NCBI GenBank assembly: GCA_963971285.1 | Contig: OZ020258.1 | Span: 13,350,614 to 13,414,613 of the forward strand | Length of the DNA: 64,000 nucleotides | Direction of reading: 5' to 3' | From: Astropecten irregularis | Taxonomy: Eukaryota > Echinodermata > Asteroidea > Paxillosida > Astropectinidae | Part shown: positions 58,801-64,000 of the stretch, in pieces | How positions within the stretch are numbered: position 1 is the stretch's first letter | Layout of the letters: each line of letters opens with the position of its first letter | Position numbers and translations under genes: made by a program | Notes under the pieces: model-generated | Seen by the model: only the letters and a program-made list of their open reading frames with translations | Told to the model about the DNA's origin: nothing | Databases searched by the model: none

Positions 58801-61800
58801 GAGGTGTGTGTGCCGTTGAGTGAGCTCTGTTGCCCGTATGCGTTGTGTATCTTTTTACGCTACAGTACGACAGTGTTTCGGCGCTTTACGGCCGAAAAGG
58901 TGGCCTTTTATTTAGCTTTTATCTGCATATATCTGGGTGCCTTTTGCAGTAATTACAAAGTTCTACGATTTGGGATTTTTCTGTCCTGCATAACGAAATT
59001 TGAGGGGAAAATGCAATTACAAAACAATCAAAAAGCGGCTAAAATCACAGCAAATCTACTCTTGTTAAATTCTCTCTCCGCAAGTAAAGTTTTCAGAAAG
59101 TATTTTCTTCAAAGTTTCGATCGTATTCTTCACTGCTTGGACTTGAGGTTACCCTGGCTTCCCATGTTTATTGCTTGTACCAATACCCACAACAGGTCGT
59201 GGTGTGACGCCTGTGTGGGACTTAACATAACAATAGTGGCACACACAATCTGCCTTCCTTTCATAAACAGTTACCACTCGCTCCAAATCTTTAATCCGAT
59301 AAGTAGCTTTTTGTTCAGCTCAGTGGCTAATGAATTGATGGACATGACCAACTTCAAAGCTGCAGCCCACAGAAAGACTCTAAACCGGACCGGGCAGGCA
59401 TTATACCGGACGGGCATTATACCGGACGAGAAAGGGCCGGGCCCTTTTCAAACCGGGTCTATTTGGTCGCTGTCCCTAACTACCTTCTTTGTTTATCAAT
59501 CCCTATTCCCCAGCCCCATTCTTCCCCACCCATTTGTAGTCTTCCCCACCCCTTTGTTTGATCTTGCCTACCTGATCCATCTTTGTTTGACCTATCCCCC
59601 TCCTATTGTTCTGATCCTCTCATCCATTAATTTGTGTTTCTATTCACTTGCATGTTCTTGTCCCCTTGTGATTTAGCCTTGAGAAAGATCCTGGTAGGAT
59701 CGAAACGCGTCAGGCTCTCTTAACACTAAGCGTTTGATATATTTCAGGTGATTTTGGCTGATGAGCAGTTTGCAGCATGCAAATGTGAGGAACGACCTTT
59801 GTATACTCCAATATTACGTGTTGGTTTCGGGAAAAGGGAAAACCAGAATGCTGTTTTTAAAGGGACAGTACAGGAGAAATGTTCACAAAATTACGTATAA
59901 CGATTCTCAAAAGTCTCCCATTGACTTGTAGGACTGCTATCTTTGAGAGGAACATGTTTTCTGGAGGGGTTTCTGAAGATATGTTCACACATTGCTCCAA
60001 AACGTAAATGTGTCTTGAATCATTCTTGGGCACAATACAGGAAGAGAGCGTTTCACTGGTGCAGTAGCTCGAGCTGGTCTGAGCTCGAACTACGCCGACA
60101 ACCAACCATGCGGGGTACCAGCAACCAGAGCTCAGTCCACAGACGGAGCAAAAATCATATTCCTTTGTGATCCACCAAGGATGGCCAGATATGTGACACT
60201 GGATATTGATCCCAATTTGCCCGATGTTACTGAAGCAGAAATAGTGGTTAGTGAGGTTAACGTGGATGAGCATACCGGCGGAGGTTGTAGCACCATTGGC
60301 CCTAATAATCAAGGTGAGGCCTGATGTGAAACCACATTTCAATGAACTGTATCGGCATCTGCCCGTTTGCTTCATTCTTCCTAATTTGAAAATTAATGAC
60401 TTTCTTTATTATTGATTATTTATAAATTGATTTCAAAGGTAGTATCAAACTTTGGCAGTATACCGAAACAGAAATCACACATTTACCTTTAACTTACAGG
60501 GCATAACAGAAATCTTCACAGATTTACCTATAACTTAAAGGGCATAAAGATGGTGGTTAACACACCGTTAACATTTTGTGCCTGAAATGCTGTACTTATT
60601 CAGAAAAGAGTAAAACCAGTGACCTAAATTATTTTTGATCTTTAAAAGATCAAAAATAAAAGAGAAGACACTGTAAAAGTGGGCATCGTATAGGACTGAA
60701 ATGTTACTGTATTTTTTGCTTGATATTTTTGCCCATGAATCTGTATTTCTTTGAAAAAAAAAAAAAACAATTTAAACTGCCATAGTTTGTTTCATTCGTG
60801 TACCCCTAGAAACAGGCTTCGTGTATGATTCCATAATTCGAGTTTTGGCTATATTTACTTCGGGATTCGAACCTGAGACCCCGGAAAAACGTGTCGACGC
60901 TGTATTCCTGAGGTCGCGTGGTGGAGGTTCGAATCCTGTTCTAGGCTGTTTTTCTTTGTACACTTAAATTCATAACTTAAAAATAGTCCTTTCAGTTTCC
61001 TGTGTGTTTTTTTATGATTATATTTACTTATTTTTTGATAGCTTTGGAAGCTCTTTCTGTCATCGGAAAACCAGTCTCAGTGAGCTTCGCTATTGGAGAT
61101 GCAAAAGGCGCAGTGGATGGAAACGCACTGACCCACTCTGCTACATGTAAAACTGCTTAGACTAAAACGCTAATTTTACCTCAAACCTCGCTAACATTAT
61201 AATGGTCTGACATGGTGTGACCTGACCAATTTCATGGAGCTGCTAAGCACACAAATTTGCTTAGCACAGAAATGTCAAGCCCAATCAAACAAACCACAGT
61301 TAAACAAACAACAGCCAAAGAACAATCACAAGCAATACAAACAACATTGAAATTTGGTTGATAACCCTGTTTCTATTAAGACAGAAATGTCATGCTTAGC
61401 TACATTTTGTGCTAAGCAGCGACGTGAAATTGGCCCTAGTATCTAACAATATCATGACGGTAACGGTGCCCTTGAAAGGTTTATAACAATAGGCATAACC
61501 CAAATTGGACTGCTGATCAACAAGTTTGAATAAAGTTTCTCTTTTAATGTTAGGTAAGCCACTATCAACTTTTATAATATTTTTTTTTCTTAATCTCGCT
61601 CCTGAATTTCTAGTCAAATCATAACCCGTCTCAATCTGTAATCAATAATGCTTAAATTTAATTATACAGCCGGGAGCATTGCGCATGCTTGGTGGCGAGT
61701 GGACTTGGAGGGTGAACACTGCGTGGGAAAAATCAACGTCCTTCTGCCCAGCAGTGGTAAGAGTTATCATGGTCTATATAGATCAAACACAGAGGGATTT

Positions 61801-63272
61801 GTAAAGACTAAGGGAAACCTGGGAAGTTTTAAAGGCAGAGTATAGGATTTGCAAGGCTTCCAAAACATATTGAGTTGAGACAGTAAATGGACTCAACAGT
61901 TCGTTAACAGTGCAAACAGTCACCATGAAAATCTTGGTTCATCAGATTTTTTCAAGGTTTTTTCAAGGTTTTTCAAGGAAATCAAGATTTAATGTCTTTC
62001 AAAAAGATCGTTCGTCAAAACTAGCTTTTCGAAAGCGTGGTGCAACCGTGCAGGATTCGGAGGGGATTATTTCGGCCGTATTTCTGCTATACAGAGGAAC
62101 AAAGCGTAAAAAGGTACATGAAGCAACGTCTGTAAAAAAAATCTTAAGGCCTTCACTTCTGTTTAAGTACCAAATTCAGCCAAAACGTACATCTTTGCAA
62201 ATCCATATATGCTCCCTTTAAGATTGTGGACTTATAAAACCATATAAAGAACCATATAAAGCTTTTCTTCCATTCCGATTAGGCCATATAAAAAAGTTTC
62301 ACAATTGGTGACCATTTTTAACGAATGTCTGTCTCCTTTCCACGTCACTGTCAGGTTATTACTTTGTGACTGCAGTAGCTCGCGCTGGTCTGAGCTCAAA
62401 CTTTGCTGACAATACACAATGTGGTGTACCAGCAACAGATGCGCAGTGTACTAGTGGAGCGACGGTTGTCTTCACTTGTGATGCACCATTAACGGCTAGA
62501 TATGTGACATTAGACATTGATAGGAACCACCCTGATGTTACCATAGCAAGGATACACATGGCTGAGGTAACAGTAGACGAGTACGCAAGTGAAGAATGTA
62601 ATGCCATTGGCGATACCTCTACTCAAGGTAGGCAACTTATGAATAGTTCCAAGAGAAAAACGCAGTAATTACCCATAGAAGTACCACCGTAAGCCCTGCT
62701 GCATCAATGGGACACTTTGGAGCTGGGTTTTCAAGTTGATAGCGCACGCGCACGCACATCAACACGCGCATGCTCAGAGATATCAAAAAGAGACTTCAGT
62801 CTGCTGCCGCCAACGTCAGAAAGAAATATACCTGAGGCTAGTAGAACTGGGGCCAATCTTATAGAGCTGCTTAGCAAAAAAAATTGCTAAGCATGACATT
62901 TCTGTCTTAATGAAAACAAGATTAACAACCAAATTTCCATGTGTTGTGTATCACTTGCAATTGTTCTTTGCCCGTTGTTCGCTGACCATGAATATCAAAT
63001 CGAATTTTCATTGGTAGTCTGTTTTATTAGGCAAAACATTTTTTGTGGTAAGCAATTGTTTTGTGCTAAACATCTCTACGAAATCGGCCCGTGGCTGTTA
63101 GGCAGAGTACTTGTTTTATATAGCAATATGATGCTGAGCTCGATCATGTCTAACTTGGTAATACATTCAACAGCTTCGTCCGTCAGCGAGAAACTGACAT
63201 CACAAAGCTCACAAGACCTCTCTGAACAAAGTACCGTCAACATAAATATGGATACGCCAATCAGCGCATCAG
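49831..63272 (+). CDS. Secreted tandem fucolectin-like (FTP/F5_8C) protein, copy B, 3' end outside window
   Basis: Paralogue of the 32.3-43.6 kb gene with the same exon plan. Exons: 49831-49954 (signal peptide), 56244-56345, 56706-56795, 60041-60313 (domain 1), 61042-61146, 61670-61756, 62355-62627 (domain 2), 63174-63272 (Ser/Thr linker). Visible coding length is 1153 nt (384 codons plus one base), all introns phase 1. No PAN exon follows before base 64000, so the gene should continue to the right. The signal peptide core is NLILILVIQMFVAGAQC. Domain 1 keeps RSCCGRERF across the exon 3-4 junction, close to the RGDCCxERL ligand signature of eel-type fucolectins. Domain 2 lacks these arginines. 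Intron 1 (6.3 kb) holds a 4-kb transposon and intron 3 (3.2 kb) holds a Penelope element. The start follows an in-frame context like copy A; the first ATG before the hydrophobic segment was chosen. Confidence 0.87.
50190..50512 (-). mobile_element. Penelope-like 3' fragment with intact pre-insertion site
   Basis: Reverse-oriented copy of the 3' region at 57890-59715. It contains the GATCC-loop-GGATC hairpin followed by GAAA at 50200-50218 and ends near the post-ORF sequence ATTACGAACTATTCAGC. At the place where the other copy carries the 1423-bp insert, this one has a single TAA (TTA on the plus strand, 50411-50413). Confidence 0.85.
50818..51092 (+). mobile_element. tRNA-derived SINE copy, longer form
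   Basis: Upstream module with GGTTGCAGCATTGCTGC and GGTTTCATGGCTTCTGACTG, then GGATAGCTCACTTGGTAGAG and CCAGTTCGAGTCCCGC. Copy B intron 1. Confidence 0.8.
51610..51852. mobile_element. Miniature element with GGGGCCAATTTCATAGAGC ends
   Basis: Inverted ends GGGGCCAATTTCATAGAGCT and AGCTCTATGAAAATGGCCCC, with inner GCTTAGCAC repeats. Related copies occur at 61228-61437 and 62849-63092. Confidence 0.8.
51986..52369 (+). repeat. Left inverted arm with 42-bp palindromic tandem units
   Basis: About six to seven units with period 42, each a CG-rich palindrome (core TACGTGTGCGCACACGTA) joined by a spacer like GATGTCGTGAAATTT. Some units carry the variant GCGAATATGTGCGC. The arm is flanked outside by ACAAACAT. 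Confidence 0.85.
54290..54500 (+). pseudogene. Possible coding relic inside the 4-kb element (Cys-containing segment)
   Basis: One frame reads SVNVLPRECILCRKEGAEQQ and continues through GREDLNLWSQRAAPSMHKN without a stop. The LPxxCILCxKE pattern resembles N-termini of uncharacterised multi-copy proteins seen in invertebrates, but this is a loose recollection. No start or splice structure is evident. It may be captured host or transposon-encoded sequence. Confidence 0.25.
55563..55983 (-). repeat. Right inverted arm with 42-bp palindromic tandem units
   Basis: Reverse-complement counterpart of the left arm, with more unit copies of the GCGAATATGTGC type. Length difference from the left arm comes mostly from unit number, which implies unequal exchange within the array after insertion or copy-number drift. 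Confidence 0.85.
56405..56620 (+). repeat. Relative of the 32.0-32.2 kb foldback, in copy B intron 2
   Basis: Shares GTGGAAACACCATATAAG, TTCGTACTTTCGCA and the CTGATGAGGACTAGAG...GGCTTGTCGGAAC block. The second arm is mostly lost. Confidence 0.65.
56930..59790 (+). mobile_element. Decayed Penelope-like retroelement (RT C-terminus, GIY-YIG, 3' tail)
   Basis: 5'-truncated. Bases 56940-57170 encode the RT C-terminus (AHFLDVTIRKEEDK, then YLHATSCHPKHCKTGISYSQ). A frame change follows near 57170, then pieces of the linker in two other frames (VTTFHPSLPPLRRITSDSHH at about 57335-57395), then an open frame to 57897. That frame has a Cys-rich motif (CNSRCVVCQHH) and a GIY-YIG nuclease (VIYLISCRVCNIQYVGETKN). 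At least two frameshifts make it inactive. The 3' part holds a stem-loop followed by GAAACGCGTC at 59695-59711 and ends near 59790. It is split by a DNA transposon at 58054-59476 and lies in intron 3 of copy B. Confidence 0.88.
58054..59476. mobile_element. 1423-bp TAA-flanked DNA transposon nested in the Penelope element (Harbinger-like)
   Basis: Inverted ends start GGGACAGTGGCCATTTAGAC on the left and, as reverse complement of the right end, GGGACAGCGACCAAATAGAC; both continue into CCCGG...GAAAAGGGCC. The target duplication TAA is at 58051-58053 and 59477-59479. A 3-bp TWA duplication is the habit of PIF/Harbinger elements (family knowledge). No nuclease was recognised; the 305-codon frame at 58759-59676 crosses the right end and is not convincing as a gene. 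Probably non-autonomous. Confidence 0.85.
60437..60772 (-). mobile_element. TTAA-type element, degraded right end
   Basis: Starts AGGTAGTATCAAACTTTGG after TCAA. A partial internal duplication repeats TCACAGATTTACC and AACTTA. The right end dissolves into an A-run before TTTAAA. In intron 4 of copy B. Confidence 0.7.
60850..61015. mobile_element. tRNA-derived SINE remnant
   Basis: Two B-box-like stretches in opposite orientation (GGGATTCGAACCTGAGACC and GAGGTTCGAATCCTGTTC), then the TTTTTCTTTGT tail. Ends 26 bases before exon 5 of copy B. Confidence 0.6.
61228..61437. mobile_element. Miniature element, GGGCCAATTTCA family
   Basis: Inverted CAATTTCATGGAGCTGCTAA and TTGTGCTAAGCAGCGACGTG-like ends, closing with AAATTGGCCC. 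Copy B intron 5. Confidence 0.75.
61833..62217 (+). mobile_element. TTAA-inserted element, GTACAGGATTTGCAA family
   Basis: TTAA at 61829-61832 and 62218-62221. In intron 6 of copy B, the intron that in copy A contains a different TTAA family. Confidence 0.88.
62849..63092. mobile_element. Miniature element, GGGCCAATTTCA family
   Basis: Starts GGGGCCAATCTTATAGAGCT and closes with CTCTACGAAATCGGCCC, including the GCTAAGCATGACATTTCTGT block. Copy B intron 7. Confidence 0.75.
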
Positions 63273-63904
63273 GTAAGCCCGAAAATATTCTTGCTTACCT
63301 CATAAGATTACAAAAGTGCATGTTCTCAAGAATTGGTTTCTGCTGACGACAAAATTGGAGACACCGTTTTTTTTAAACCGTTCTTACCCGTTTTACTTCA
63401 AATTGTTTGGGAGAGTACGTATTATAGTGAACAATGCGTCCAGCATTTAGGTGTTCACAAACGATTGATTTAAAAAAAAAATTCCCGTTTCGACCGGACA
63501 TGACATGCAAAGTGATACAGCCTTGGGTTCAGAAAAGTGCCACTGACTTTTCCAAATTTGGTGCGTGGGGTGAAAATTTATCAAATAAATGTATACTGAT
63601 TTTGATTCCAAATATAGATATCACACTGCATGTGCACTGGAAATAGGTGAAAGCACGTATACTAGGACCATTATCTTTAAAACTGCTTTTGCATCAATTT
63701 GGGGGAATTCCTCAGAGTGGAGATATTTTAATTTAATTAAGACATGAAAGAGACAAATACTGCACAGATTGATTTTGTTCAATGTCCTGATCATTATTCT
63801 CTTATCACGTTTCTCTTTGCTTCACCAATTCTATGATTGTTTAAGTGATCCACGAGAATGCTAACGATGTGACACCAAATATTATACTCGTATGGATATC
63901 TAGA

Positions 63905-63960
63905 TACTAGATTATTTGGGTTTCGATCCTAGTAGGAGGCTTTATCAAAGGCTACTACAG
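63905..63960 (-). mobile_element. Short Penelope-like terminal fragment
   Basis: TTTCGATCCTAGTAGGA at 63921-63937 matches the reverse of the conserved hairpin-GAAA motif, but the stem is no longer perfect. It may continue past the right edge. Confidence 0.55.
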
Positions 63961-64000
63961 TTTTTAATGTCGATTACTATATATTATTAATCACACTGAC

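Noticed and set aside
58759..59676. 305-codon open frame as a transposase
   Set aside because: It runs through the element end into Penelope sequence, has no recognisable nuclease motif and no homologous frame in other copies here.
1..64000. CRISPR arrays, operons or bacterial defence genes
   Set aside because: All supported genes are spliced with GT-AG introns and repeats are eukaryotic transposons; no spacer-repeat pattern is present.

Overview
The window is animal nuclear DNA: spliced genes with GT-AG introns, long introns and very dense small transposons. I see no prokaryotic or viral genes. Penelope-like retroelement remnants, tRNA-derived repeats, many short inverted-repeat elements and secreted lectin-type proteins built from fucolectin-like (FTP/F5_8C) plus PAN modules suggest a marine invertebrate deuterostome. 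An echinoderm such as a sea star is my best guess; this is inference, not proof.

Left part (about 2.0-24.7 kb, minus strand): a complete 18-exon gene for nucleolar protein 10 (NOL10, yeast Enp2). All splice phases fit, giving 683 codons plus a stop. Its introns are full of mobile elements, some ending within tens of bases of a splice site.

Middle (24.7-32.3 kb): intergenic DNA with minisatellites next to the NOL10 start, a hAT-type miniature element with an 8-bp target duplication, and a run of elements that insert at TTAA. One of these sits inside another member of its own family at an identifiable TTAA.

Right part (32.3-64 kb, plus strand): two tandem paralogous genes for secreted proteins with the layout signal peptide, FTP-like domain 1, FTP-like domain 2, Ser/Thr-rich linker, PAN/apple domain. 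Copy A (32.3-43.6 kb) is complete at 468 codons. Copy B (49.8 kb onward) runs off the right edge before its PAN exon. Every internal intron is phase 1, so each domain is a shuffling-competent three-exon cassette. Copy B introns hold a 3998-bp element with roughly 0.4-kb terminal inverted repeats made of 42-bp palindromic units, and a decayed Penelope-like element with a TAA-flanked DNA transposon inside it. The pre-insertion site of that transposon is preserved in another Penelope fragment in the window. Between the genes lie a heptamer satellite and two diverged tandem duplications.

Most open frames outside the three spliced genes are chance or repeat-derived. The undescribed material worth attention is the tandem lectin-like pair, the large palindromic-TIR element, the family of TTAA-targeting elements and possible hammerhead-ribozyme remnants. 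Exon boundaries were read by eye from protein similarity and splice consensus, without transcript data.
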